Positions 14,040 to 22,578 of a DNA stretch of 25,408 nt are shown one piece after another. Position 1 is the stretch's first letter, and each line of letters starts with the position of its first letter. The position numbers were made by a program, and so were the translations under genes. The notes below the pieces were generated by a model, which was not told the origin of the DNA, made no database searches, and was given only the letters and a program-made list of their open reading frames with translations. This DNA is from UBA10677 sp045654245 (lineage in GTDB: Bacteria > Bacillota > Clostridia > Christensenellales > Pumilibacteraceae): contig JAZOMX010000042.1 in NCBI GenBank assembly GCA_045654245.1, forward strand, positions 1 through 25,408, written 5' to 3'.

Positions 14040-14485
14040 ATTCCGCCCTCGACTTTATCGATATATAGAGTTCCGTCAAGATGGTCAATTTCGTGACAGA
14101 ACGCTACCGCTAAAAATCCTTCAACGATATATTTGTGCATAACTCCAAATCTATCTTGAGCCTCTACCGTCATACGGCGAGGGCGTTTTACCATACCCCT
14201 ACGACCAGGAACGCTTAAACATCCCTCAGGTCCAGTTTGTTCACCCGAGAATTTTTTAATTACGGGGTTAACTAGTTCGTATATTTTTTCACCGTTAATG
14301 CAAACTACGCACACTCTTTTGAGTATGCCTACTTGCGGAGCGGCAAGACCTACTCCGTCAGCGTGAAACATAGTTTCAATCATATCGTCGATAAGATACG
14401 CAAGTCTATCGTCGAATTGCGTTACTTCTCTTGATTTTTGGCGAAGAATCGGGTCTTCTATCGTTACGATTTTACGAAGCGCCAT
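14030..14485 (-). CDS. def: Peptide deformylase
   Basis: Removes the N-formyl group from nascent proteins, acting at the ribosome exit. The 151-aa metalloenzyme has all three motifs: GVGLAAPQ (44-51), EGCLS (87-91; metal ligand C89) and HEIDH (131-135; metal ligands H131 and H135, catalytic E132). The short length and short spacing between motifs indicate a type 1 rather than the longer type 2 Gram-positive enzyme. AAGGAG precedes the ATG. It starts 13 nt after priA and its end overlaps fmt. Confidence 0.96.
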   Translation of the reverse strand: MALRKIVTIEDPILRQKSREVTQFDDRLAYLIDDMIETMFHADGVGLAAPQVGILKRVCVVCINGEKIYELVNPVIKKFSGEQTGPEGCLSVPGRRGMVKRPRRMTVEAQDRFGVMHKYIVEGFLAVAFCHEIDHLDGTLYIDKVEGGICG

Positions 14486-14498
14486 TTTTATTTGCTCC

Positions 14499-16697
14499 TT
14501 AACTTAAATTATTTGGATTGATTTCAACAAATACGCTTACTTTTGGGATAAGATATTTGTCAACCGTTTTATAAATTTTCGATACTATCTCGTCGTAATT
14601 ACCAACGAGGCGAATAAGAATTTGCATTCTATGTTTATTTTGTATTCGTTTTACAGGCGATTTCATTGCCGAGAAATACGCAAAATTCTCTCGCTGTTCT
14701 CCGCTTATAACGGAAATCTCGTCAAATATGCCTTTTAGCGTTCTACTACAAAGTTCTTCAACCTCTCCAGAAACGAGAATTCTAACTATCTTTGAAAAAG
14801 GTGGATATTTAGTTACTTCGCGAAGGTTTGCCTCTTTCTCGTAAAAACCTTTATAGTCTCCGCTTACCGCATAACGGTAAACGTAATGACGAGGCGAGTA
14901 AGTTTGCAAAACGACTTTACCGGGTTTCTCGTCTCGACCTGCTCTGCCCGCCACTTGCGTAATTAACTGGAAAGTACGCTCGTTGCTCCTAAAATCCGAG
15001 AAATGTAAACTCATATCGGCGTCCACTATACCCACTAGCGTTACGTCTGGGAAATCGTGACCCTTCGCTATCATCTGTGTTCCAACCAAAATATGCGCCT
15101 TTTTCTTACCAAACTCGCCTAAAATGCGAGCGTGCGCATCCTTGTTTTGCGTCGTATCGTTATCCATACGCAAAATCATTTTATCGGGGAAAAGTTCTTG
15201 CAGTTTTTCAACGACTGCTTGCGTTCCCACGAATCCTCGTTTTACGTTGGTCGAGTGGCACTCTGGACACTCGCTAAGCACCTCGTATCTATTACCACAA
15301 TAATGGCATTTAAGGACGTTCTCTTCCTTGTGATAAACGAGCGAAACGTCGCATTGTTCACATTTGGCAACGTAACCACAACTACGACACATCATATACG
15401 ACGAATATCCTCTACGATTAATAAAGATAATCGCTTGCTCGTCCTTTTCCATACACTCAGACAAAGCGTTCATAAGCGTACGAGAAAACATTTCGTTATT
15501 GCCCGAATATATCTCGTGACACATATTTACCACTTCAATCTCAGGTAAAGCGCGTTTATTTACGCGTTCGGGTAGTTTAAGTAGCGTATATTCGCCTATC
15601 TCGGCGTTATGATAACTCTCAATCGACGGTGTTGCGCTACCTAAAAGTAACGAGCAATCATTAAGTTCCGCTCTTTTTCTCGCAACCTCGTGAGTAATAT
15701 ATCTAGGATTAGTTTCAGAAACGTAACTACCATCGTGTTCTTCATCAATAATAATAAGTCCCAAATCACTGAGTGGTGCAAAAATCGCACTACGAGCACC
15801 TATTGCGACCTTGGCTTTACCCGTAAGCAAGCGTCTCCACTCATCAAACCTCTCGCCCGCCGAAAGTCCGCTGTGTAAAAGCGCAACTTCTTCACCAAAT
15901 CTAGAACGAAAAGAACGCAAAACTTGGGGCGTAAGTGAAATTTCAGGAACGAGCATAATCGCCGATTTTCCCTCTTTTAACGCATTGGATATACAACGCA
16001 TATAAACTTCCGTTTTTCCACTTCCCGTAACACCGTGCAATAAATAAGTTTTCTTTTCGCCTACGCAAACGGTGTCCACTACTTCTTGTTGCGACGAAGT
16101 AAGCGTAACTTCCTTAATCTTTTCGCCCTCAACCGCCTTGTACGGAGTTCTCATTTCTTCTTCCTCGCACAAAACGACTATTCCTCTTGCAACTAAATTA
16201 CGAAGCGCTGCCGCTGAAAAATTTTTATTCAGTTGCGTTACGCTCTCCCGTTTTACTTCGAGCAAGTGTTCAAACAAATCAAGTTGTGCGTGAGCCGATT
16301 TTTTAATAAAAGTGGCTATATCCTTTTCTTCGTACTCACTTGCAATTTGCGCGTAAGAAACGGTTAATTCCTTTACCCTTCCACCTCGCATTTGCGACGG
16401 AATAAAAAGCCTTAAAATATCAACCATACGGAGGTGATATCGCTCGCGCATGTACGACATAAGTGCGAGCATTTCGTCGGATATAACTTGATAGCCGTCA
16501 AGCGCTTTAACGATAGGCTTAACGGAAGGATAATCGCTTTTCTCTTTGAGGGCTATAACGTACCCTTCTACCATAGTTTTTCCAAAAGGTACTAATACGC
16601 GAAAACCCGCCCTAATTTCGGGCGAGTCGCTAATTGTATAATCGAAAACTTTATCAACTTCCGAATTGCTTATATCGACTATTACTTCCGCTATCAT
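14499..16697 (-). CDS. priA: Primosomal replication restart helicase PriA
   Basis: 3'-5' helicase that recognises abandoned forks and reloads the replisome. The 732-aa chain has the N-terminal 3'-DNA binding domain (1-100), Walker A GVTGSGKT (222-229), the DEEH box (318-321) followed by HDGSYVSETNPRY (the aromatic-rich loop region), and a two-zinc cysteine cluster: C437, C440, C446, C449, C464, C467, C477 and C480. The motif GRAGRDEKPGKVVLQTY is helicase motif VI. Length is normal. Its ATG overlaps the coaBC stop by 4 nt. Confidence 0.97.
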   Translation of the reverse strand: MIAEVIVDISNSEVDKVFDYTISDSPEIRAGFRVLVPFGKTMVEGYVIALKEKSDYPSVKPIVKALDGYQVISDEMLALMSYMRERYHLRMVDILRLFIPSQMRGGRVKELTVSYAQIASEYEEKDIATFIKKSAHAQLDLFEHLLEVKRESVTQLNKNFSAAALRNLVARGIVVLCEEEEMRTPYKAVEGEKIKEVTLTSSQQEVVDTVCVGEKKTYLLHGVTGSGKTEVYMRCISNALKEGKSAIMLVPEISLTPQVLRSFRSRFGEEVALLHSGLSAGERFDEWRRLLTGKAKVAIGARSAIFAPLSDLGLIIIDEEHDGSYVSETNPRYITHEVARKRAELNDCSLLLGSATPSIESYHNAEIGEYTLLKLPERVNKRALPEIEVVNMCHEIYSGNNEMFSRTLMNALSECMEKDEQAIIFINRRGYSSYMMCRSCGYVAKCEQCDVSLVYHKEENVLKCHYCGNRYEVLSECPECHSTNVKRGFVGTQAVVEKLQELFPDKMILRMDNDTTQNKDAHARILGEFGKKKAHILVGTQMIAKGHDFPDVTLVGIVDADMSLHFSDFRSNERTFQLITQVAGRAGRDEKPGKVVLQTYSPRHYVYRYAVSGDYKGFYEKEANLREVTKYPPFSKIVRILVSGEVEELCSRTLKGIFDEISVISGEQRENFAYFSAMKSPVKRIQNKHRMQILIRLVGNYDEIVSKIYKTVDKYLIPKVSVFVEINPNNLS

Positions 16698-17878
16698 TTA
16701 AGCCTTATAATTCTGTCCAGGATTTCCCCAGCAAGTTCAGTTTTTTTCATAAGCGGTAATTTTTCCGCTCCATCTTTAGTGATTATAGTTGCGATATTCG
16801 TATCGACGTTAAAGCCTGCGCCTGCCTGCGTTACGTCATTTAGTACCGCCATATCCGCGTTCTTTTTCGTAAGTTTTTCGGTTGCGTTTTTCTCGCAATC
16901 ATTAGTTTCAGCCGAAAATATCACGAGTTTTTTGTTACCCTTTTTCTCTCCAACAGACTTTGCTATATCGGGATTTTTAACGAGTTTTAGCGTTAAAGTT
17001 TCGCTTTTAATCTTAAGAGACGCACTATTTTCCACTCTATAATCAGCCGGCGCTGCCGACTTAATAATTATATCAGCCCTAGCAAGGTTATCCATTACCG
17101 CGTCGTACATTTCTTGCGTAGTATTAACCTTAATTTGTTCCACTCCACTCGGTACTTCCACCGAAATATTGCCCGTTACGAGAATTACTTCCGCTCCACG
17201 AGAGAGAGCGTTCTCAGCAAGCGCAATACCCATTTTTCCGCTAGAACGATTAGTAATAAAACGAACGGGGTCAATAGGCTCGCTAGTTCCACCTGCCGTA
17301 ATTAGCACGGTTTTGCCGTCGTAATCTTGCTTGGGACAAAGCGTTTTCACGACAAAATCCACGATTACTTCGGGTTCTGGTAATCTTCCCTTGCCGACGT
17401 CACCGCAAGCAAGATATCCGTCTGCGCTTTCTATAAAGAGATATCCTCTCTCCTTAAGCGTTTTTTCGCTTTGAAGATACGCCGGCGAAGTTATCATATT
17501 CGTATTCATAGCAGGTACGATTACGATAGGACACTTCATAGCCATAGCGGTAGTGGACAAAAAATCGTCCGCTATGCCCGAGGCAAGTTTGCCAGCAAAG
17601 TTAGCAGTGCAAGGCGCAACGACGAAAATATCCGCTTTTTTTGCAAGCGAAACGTGCTCCACTTCCCACTCGAAATCGCGGTCGAAAGTATCGACTATTA
17701 CTCGGTTTCCCGACAGCGTTTCAAAAGTAAGCGGAGTTACGAACTGCGTAGCGTTTTTAGTCATAACGACGGATACGCAAGCGCCCATTTTCTTTAGCGC
17801 GCTAACCGCGTAACACATCTTATACGCAGCAATTCCAGCAGTTATTCCTATTACGATTTGCTTGCCTTTAAGATTCAA
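16694..17878 (-). CDS. coaBC: Bifunctional phosphopantothenoylcysteine decarboxylase / phosphopantothenate-cysteine ligase
   Basis: Makes 4'-phosphopantetheine in coenzyme A synthesis by joining cysteine to phosphopantothenate (CoaB) and decarboxylating the product (CoaC). The FMN-binding CoaC half (1-180) has GITAGIAAYK, H75 in EVEHVSLAK, PAMNTNM (122-128) and C158 in ACGDVGKGRL. The CoaB half (about 188-394) has VLITAGGTSEPIDPVRFITNRSSGKMG and KNPDI (301-305). The first codon is TTG, not ATG. The choice is supported by GAGG 8 nt upstream, which lies within the last codons of rpoZ, by the 1-nt gap to rpoZ, and by the family's usual MLKGKxIxxGITGGIAAYK-like opening. Confidence 0.96.
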   Translation of the reverse strand: MNLKGKQIVIGITAGIAAYKMCYAVSALKKMGACVSVVMTKNATQFVTPLTFETLSGNRVIVDTFDRDFEWEVEHVSLAKKADIFVVAPCTANFAGKLASGIADDFLSTTAMAMKCPIVIVPAMNTNMITSPAYLQSEKTLKERGYLFIESADGYLACGDVGKGRLPEPEVIVDFVVKTLCPKQDYDGKTVLITAGGTSEPIDPVRFITNRSSGKMGIALAENALSRGAEVILVTGNISVEVPSGVEQIKVNTTQEMYDAVMDNLARADIIIKSAAPADYRVENSASLKIKSETLTLKLVKNPDIAKSVGEKKGNKKLVIFSAETNDCEKNATEKLTKKNADMAVLNDVTQAGAGFNVDTNIATIITKDGAEKLPLMKKTELAGEILDRIIRLK

Positions 17879-17879
17879 T

Positions 17880-18077
17880 TTATACCTCTTCTTTAGCCGC
17901 TACTTTTCCCTCGTAGAGTTCTTTAGCGGCTTTAGTAACCGGGTTTTCTTTGTTGCCGTCAGCACCCTCGATAGCCTTATCCGCAATCTGTTTTGCTCTT
18001 TTTGCAGTTACGCAAACGAGAGCGTACTTACAACCTACTTTATCAATGAGTTTGTCAATAGGCGGGTCAATCATCAT
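17880..18077 (-). CDS. rpoZ: DNA-directed RNA polymerase omega subunit
   Basis: Small subunit that helps fold the beta' subunit and stabilise RNA polymerase. The 65-aa protein has the family pattern: PPIDKLIDKVGCKYALVCVTAKRAKQIAD at the start (5-33), then a short acidic linker and NPVTKAAKELYEGKV (45-59). Two ATGs are adjacent (18077 and 18074). AAGGAG lies 11 nt before the first and 14 nt before the second, so the first is preferred. Position between gmk and coaBC is conserved in Bacillota. Confidence 0.95.
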   Translation of the reverse strand: MMIDPPIDKLIDKVGCKYALVCVTAKRAKQIADKAIEGADGNKENPVTKAAKELYEGKVAAKEEV

Positions 18078-18103
18078 AATTAAATAGTCTCCTTGAATTT
18101 AGT

Positions 18104-18715
18104 TTATTCTTTCGTAGCGAGGTATTCTTTAATAATTTCCTCGTTACGCTCGATTTTTCTCTTTTCTGCCTCGATAATTGCCATTACTTGGTCGATTGCA
18201 GAATCTAAGTCGTCGTTAAATACGATATAATCGTATTGTTTATACTTCTCGAGTTCGCTCTTAGCGGACGCAAGACGACGGGTAATGCTACTTTCAGAAT
18301 CAGTTCCGCGAGCGCGAAGTCTCTTTTCCAAAATTTCAAATGAAGGCGGAATTATAAAAATCGTAATACTTTCGGGATACATTTTCTTAATTTGCTTTGC
18401 TCCCAAAGTATCAATCTCAAACATTACGTCTTGACCTAGTGCAAGTTTTTCATAAACGGGTTTTTTGGGCGTGCCGTAATAATTATTATATACCGCTGCC
18501 GTCTCTAAAAACTCGCCTGCCGCAATCATTTTTTGGTACTCTTCTTCCGTCTTGAAATAGTAATGTATTCCGTCAACTTCGCCCACTCTCGGCGCGCGCG
18601 TAGTTACCGAAATAGAACGGTTAATCTCCGGTTTTCTAATAAGCACTTCGTTATAAACCGTACCTTTTCCCGCTCCCGAAGGTCCTGAAATTACAATTAA
18701 CAATCCTTTCTTCAT
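18104..18715 (-). CDS. gmk: Guanylate kinase
   Basis: Phosphorylates GMP to GDP with ATP; essential for guanine nucleotide supply and linked to (p)ppGpp control in Bacillota. The 203-aa protein has the P-loop GPSGAGKGT (11-19), the GMP-binding block SVTTRAPRVGEVDGIHYYF, GEFLETAAVYNNYYGTPK, and the lid RLRARGTDSESSITRRL. It starts 5 nt after yicC with GGAG inside the yicC stop region. The small gene remA (ylzA), usually found between yicC and gmk, is missing. Confidence 0.97.
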   Translation of the reverse strand: MKKGLLIVISGPSGAGKGTVYNEVLIRKPEINRSISVTTRAPRVGEVDGIHYYFKTEEEYQKMIAAGEFLETAAVYNNYYGTPKKPVYEKLALGQDVMFEIDTLGAKQIKKMYPESITIFIIPPSFEILEKRLRARGTDSESSITRRLASAKSELEKYKQYDYIVFNDDLDSAIDQVMAIIEAEKRKIERNEEIIKEYLATKE

Positions 18716-18720
18716 AGTCG

Positions 18721-19596
18721 TTACTCCACATTTCTTATTTGTTCTTTAATCTTTTCAAGTTCGTTCTTCATATAAATTACGAGCGCAGTAAGTTCACTAT
18801 CGTTAGACTTCGAGCCCATAGTGTTTATTTCTCGTCCAACCTCTTGCGATATGAAATCAAGATTTCGTCCTTGAGGTCCGTCGCTAGAGAGCGCTTTATT
18901 AAACTGGTCGATATGCGAGTGAAGTCTCGATATCTCCTCGTTTATGTCCGCTTTGTCTGCAAAAAAAGCAACTTCGTTAAGTAATTTATTCTCGTCAACT
19001 TCAACGGTTGAAAGTATTTCGGCAACTCTCGTCTTAATCTTCTCAGCGTATTCGGTCACGACTAACGGCGCTCTTTTTTCGGCTTTAGCGAGCGCGTCTG
19101 CTATATTGCCGATTAGTTTCTTTAGGTCGGCGGTTACCGATTCGCCCTCGATTTTGCGCATCTTAAGCATTTCTTTTACAGCCCCGTCAACGCATTCGCA
19201 AACGATTTTCTTAAGCAGTTCCTCGTCCTCTGCCGTAGCCTCGACTTTTAACACGTCGGGCGTTTTCATAAGTTCGGTTACGCCGTAATTATTTTTAAGT
19301 CCGTATCGTTTGGAAAGTTTTTTCGCCGTTGCAACGAACTTTTCCGCAAGCGTTTCATCAACGCTAATTTCCCGTCCGTCGCTAGCGTTATTCTCATAAT
19401 TGAAAAACACGTCAACCGTTCCACGGCTCAAACTCTTCTTAATTACCCGTTTTGCCTCGTCTTCTAGAAAAGCCAAAACTTTGGGCATTCGGCAATTCAC
19501 TTCTAAATAGCGATTATTTACCGATTTCATTTCTACGGTAAGTCGTCTTCCGTCTTTTTCTAAAACGCACTTACCGTAACCCGTCATACTGTTCAT
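18721..19596 (-). CDS. YicC/YloC family endoribonuclease
   Basis: A protein of about 291 aa in the YicC family, which includes endoribonucleases acting in RNA turnover. Visible blocks are the N-terminal SMTGYGK, VEMKSVNNRYLEVNCRMPK (about 22-40) and the C-terminal DUF1732 region with KADINEEISRLHSHIDQF and GRNLDFISQEVGREINTMGSKS. I preferred the ATG at 19596, giving MNSMTGYG as in homologues (MxxSMTGYG). A GTG two codons upstream at 19602 is equally readable and has better spacing from AGGAG (5 nt against 11 nt). The Shine-Dalgarno overlaps the stop of the PurM-like gene, so the two are coupled. Location before gmk is conserved. Confidence 0.92.
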   Translation of the reverse strand: MNSMTGYGKCVLEKDGRRLTVEMKSVNNRYLEVNCRMPKVLAFLEDEAKRVIKKSLSRGTVDVFFNYENNASDGREISVDETLAEKFVATAKKLSKRYGLKNNYGVTELMKTPDVLKVEATAEDEELLKKIVCECVDGAVKEMLKMRKIEGESVTADLKKLIGNIADALAKAEKRAPLVVTEYAEKIKTRVAEILSTVEVDENKLLNEVAFFADKADINEEISRLHSHIDQFNKALSSDGPQGRNLDFISQEVGREINTMGSKSNDSELTALVIYMKNELEKIKEQIRNVE

Positions 19597-19610
19597 CAGC
19601 ACCGTTTCTC

Positions 19611-20576
19611 CTAAAATTTGTATAATTCGTCGGGCAAAACCTCAATTTTCTCTCTTTCGCCCGTCAATTTAATAAGCGTTACCTCTTCTCCGTCCGTAAC
19701 TTCTCCGATATAAGTAAGGTCAATCTTTTCTTTTGCTAGCGCAGATTTAATTTCGCTCTCGTCCTTGCACGCTACTAGCATACTTCCACTAGAAAGTAAT
19801 CTTAACGGATTTACGCCTATCGTTTCGCACATTTTTTTAGTAAGTGCGTCAACGGGCATTTTATCCTCATATAAAACCGCGCCCAGCGATTTAGCGTAGC
19901 AAACTTCCGCAACCGCACCCAACACTCCGCCCTCCGTGATATCGTGCATCATAGTTACGGAGTGGTCCTTTCGAATAATATGCGACTCGGTTTTCACGTC
20001 GAGCAAAACTGAAAACTTCTTAAGAGTGTCGCTTTCGCTCTCCGTTAAACTCGGCTTTACGATATCCGCCAAAATACAAGTTCCCTCAAGAGCAAGTTTT
20101 TTCGTTACGAACAACTTGTCCCCCACGGAAAGGTCGTCTTTTTTTATTAGCCTTTCGGTTATTCCGATTGCAGTTCCAGACACGATAGGACGAACTACGC
20201 AATCCGAAAACTCGGTGTGACCGCCAACGATATCAACGCCTAACGCCGTCGCTTTTTCGCTCGCGCCCCTCATAATCTCGTCAACTTCTTTGGGCGAACA
20301 AGAGGGAGGCATAATAAGCGTTAGCGTCATAGCAATCGGAGTTCCTCCGTTAGCGCATATATCGTTACAACATACACTTACGGCCAACGCACCCATTTTT
20401 TCGTTTTCTACGACCGCCGTTATAGGGTCGGAGGAAACTAGCACCGTTCCAGGCAACGACAAAGCAGCGCAATCCTCACCCACGCTTGCCGAAAGCAAAA
20501 CTTCTTCTCTCGTTTTTTTTAGGTGGCGTAATACGCTGTCGTTAAGTTCGTCAGTTGTCAATTTGCCTAGTCTCAT
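19611..20576 (-). CDS. AIR synthase (PurM/HypE superfamily) related protein
   Basis: A 321-aa member of the PurM/HypE/SelD/ThiL ATP-binding superfamily. Signatures are ASVGEDCAAL (30-39), VSSDPIT (47-53), VCCNDICANGGTPIAM (68-83) and GGHTEFSD (118-125), which resemble the metal-ATP site of HypE most closely. HypE proteins end in a conserved PRIC-type motif whose Cys receives the carbamoyl group. This protein ends in DELYKF with no such Cys, so a role in hydrogenase cyanide synthesis is unlikely, and no other hyp gene is nearby. It is also not recognisable as purM itself. The substrate is unknown. It heads the 14-gene operon. A TATAAT box ends 7 nt before the ATG and there is no Shine-Dalgarno, so the message is probably leaderless. 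Confidence 0.85.
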   Translation of the reverse strand: MRLGKLTTDELNDSVLRHLKKTREEVLLSASVGEDCAALSLPGTVLVSSDPITAVVENEKMGALAVSVCCNDICANGGTPIAMTLTLIMPPSCSPKEVDEIMRGASEKATALGVDIVGGHTEFSDCVVRPIVSGTAIGITERLIKKDDLSVGDKLFVTKKLALEGTCILADIVKPSLTESESDTLKKFSVLLDVKTESHIIRKDHSVTMMHDITEGGVLGAVAEVCYAKSLGAVLYEDKMPVDALTKKMCETIGVNPLRLLSSGSMLVACKDESEIKSALAKEKIDLTYIGEVTDGEEVTLIKLTGEREKIEVLPDELYKF

Positions 20577-20583
20577 ATGTTAT

Positions 20584-20612
20584 ATTATACACCCTATTTT
20601 CACAAATTTCAA
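20584..20612 (-). promoter_or_regulatory. SigA promoter of the PurM-like to spoVM operon
   Basis: TTGAAA (20607-20612), a 17-nt spacer and TATAAT (20584-20589). The -35 includes the ligA stop codon TGA. The predicted start site is at or next to the A of the ATG at 20576. No hairpin separates ligA from this promoter, so read-through from pcrA-ligA may add to transcription. Confidence 0.85.
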
Positions 20613-22540
20613 GCGTTTAACATGGTTAATAATTCTTCTTCGGTAATTATTTTTATATTATACGCGCGCGCCTTATCTAATTTCGAGCCCGCACTCTCAC
20701 CTGCAAGCACGAAAGAAACGTCTTTCGAGACGGAACTAGACACTACTCCTCCCGCACTTTCAATAAGCGCGCTAGCCTGCGAACGAGTTAGCGTAGGCAA
20801 AGTTCCGGTTAACACGAATTTCTTGCCTGCAAAAATCCCGCCCGTATTTTTTGCAAAGCGAGGGTCTATTCCGATTTGCTTAAACTTCTCGATAATTTCC
20901 CCTCTTTTTTCAAAAAACGCAAGGATTGAATCTGCTACGATATTTCCTATTTCCGGAATAGCAAGCAATTCTTCTTTACTTGCGCCCATAAGTCCGTCAA
21001 TCGAGCCGAACGCCTCCGCTAAATCTCGCGCCGATTTTTTACCGATATTATCAATTCCGATTGCGTTTATAAACCTATCGAGAGACGCGCCTTTGCTTTT
21101 TTGAATTGACGAGAGAAAATTCTCGCTCTTTTTATCCTTAAACCCGTCAAGGTCTGATAAATCTTCCTTTTTAAGCGAGTATAAATCAGTAGGTTCTCTC
21201 ACGCCTAATTCTCTATAAAGAAGAGCAACTGATTTTTCACTTATACCCTTTATATCCATACAGTCTTTGCTAGCAAAGTGCGTTATTCTTCCTATGATTT
21301 GCGGTGGGCAATCCTTTTCGTTAGGACAGAAAATATGCGCTCCGTCTTTAACTAATTCACTACCGCAAGCCGGACAAACCGTCGGCGGATAAATTTCCTC
21401 GCCTCCGTTATCCTCGGCAAGGCCTAATATTTCGGGAATTACGTCGTTGGACCTACGGATAAATACTCTACTTCCTTTCTTAACTTTTTTACGCAAAATA
21501 TCGTCGTAGTTATTAAGCGTTGCTTTTTGAATAGTCGCTCCGCAAAGTTCAACGGGCTCGAGCAGTCCTAAAGGCGTAAGTTTTCCCGTTCTTCCCACGT
21601 TCCACACGACTTCTTTTAGTATCGTAGTAGTTTCTTCAGCCTCAAACTTAAACGCCATAGCCCAACGAGGAAATTTGTCGGTGTAACCTAATTCTTCGCG
21701 CGTTTTCAGGTCGTCAATCTTAACGACCATACCGTCAATTAAAAAGTCGAGTTTATCTCTATCAACACGGTCGATTTCGGCAATAATTTTTTCCATATCG
21801 GACGACACGAAAAGTTTTTCGGTCTTAAACCCGTTATCTTTAAGAAAAGTAATGTTGTCGTTTTGAGAAGAAAGTTCCTCGCCGTCAAGGTAGTTTACGT
21901 TATAAAAAATTATGTCAAGATTTCTCGACGCCGTTACTTTCGGGTCTAAATTTCTAATAGCACCAGCAACGCCGTTTCGAGCGTTTTTAAGAGGTTCTTC
22001 TGCCGTTTCGTTGTATTTTTTAAGCGCAGACAATCGCATAATTCCTTCGCCCTGAGCCTCAAATACGCCCTTAAACGGAACGGAAAGCGGAATTGATTTT
22101 ATCGTCAAGATTTGCGCCGTTACGTCCTCTCCCGTCTCGCCGTTACCTCTCGTTGCTCCACCCTTAAAATAGCCGTTTTCGTAAGTTAAGCAAAGCGTTA
22201 GCCCGTCCAGTTTATACTCCAAAGTATATTGAGCGGACGGCGCAATTTTTTTGATTTTTGCGTCCCATTCGCGAAGTTCGTCGTAACTGTTGCATTTATC
22301 TAAACTATACAATTTTGATAGATGCGTATGTGCGGTAAACTCCTTTATCGGCTCGCCTCCTATTTTGCGCGAAGGCGAATCCGGGAGCACCACCCCCGTC
22401 TCTTTTTCGAGCATTAACAACTCGTTATATAATTCGTCGTATTGTTTGTCCGCAATCGTCGGTTCATCTAAAACGTAATACTGATATGCGTACTTGTTAA
22501 GCCTTTCGACGAGTTCTTTCATTTTGGAATTTTGGTCCAT
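20609..22540 (-). CDS. ligA: NAD-dependent DNA ligase LigA
   Basis: Seals nicks in duplex DNA using NAD+ during replication and repair. The 643-aa chain has the full order of domains: NMN-binding Ia domain (1-65, with YAYQYYVLDEPTIADKQYDELY), adenylation domain with catalytic K110 in EYKLDG, OB fold, a four-cysteine zinc finger (C389, C392, C405, C411), helix-hairpin-helix repeats (about 425-555) and a C-terminal BRCT domain (about 565-643, GKKFVLTGTLPTLTRSQA). It is slightly short of the usual 665-670 aa without losing a domain. GAGGT lies 5 nt before the ATG. It follows pcrA by 38 nt, a pairing common in Bacillota. Confidence 0.97.
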   Translation of the reverse strand: MDQNSKMKELVERLNKYAYQYYVLDEPTIADKQYDELYNELLMLEKETGVVLPDSPSRKIGGEPIKEFTAHTHLSKLYSLDKCNSYDELREWDAKIKKIAPSAQYTLEYKLDGLTLCLTYENGYFKGGATRGNGETGEDVTAQILTIKSIPLSVPFKGVFEAQGEGIMRLSALKKYNETAEEPLKNARNGVAGAIRNLDPKVTASRNLDIIFYNVNYLDGEELSSQNDNITFLKDNGFKTEKLFVSSDMEKIIAEIDRVDRDKLDFLIDGMVVKIDDLKTREELGYTDKFPRWAMAFKFEAEETTTILKEVVWNVGRTGKLTPLGLLEPVELCGATIQKATLNNYDDILRKKVKKGSRVFIRRSNDVIPEILGLAEDNGGEEIYPPTVCPACGSELVKDGAHIFCPNEKDCPPQIIGRITHFASKDCMDIKGISEKSVALLYRELGVREPTDLYSLKKEDLSDLDGFKDKKSENFLSSIQKSKGASLDRFINAIGIDNIGKKSARDLAEAFGSIDGLMGASKEELLAIPEIGNIVADSILAFFEKRGEIIEKFKQIGIDPRFAKNTGGIFAGKKFVLTGTLPTLTRSQASALIESAGGVVSSSVSKDVSFVLAGESAGSKLDKARAYNIKIITEEELLTMLNA

Positions 22541-22578
22541 AATTAACCTCTAATATACTTTCCTCATATAGAAAAACC

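Noticed and set aside
20577..21104. 175-codon open frame on the plus strand opposite ligA
   Set aside because: Antisense shadow of the BRCT and HhH parts of ligA, which are unmistakable on the minus strand.
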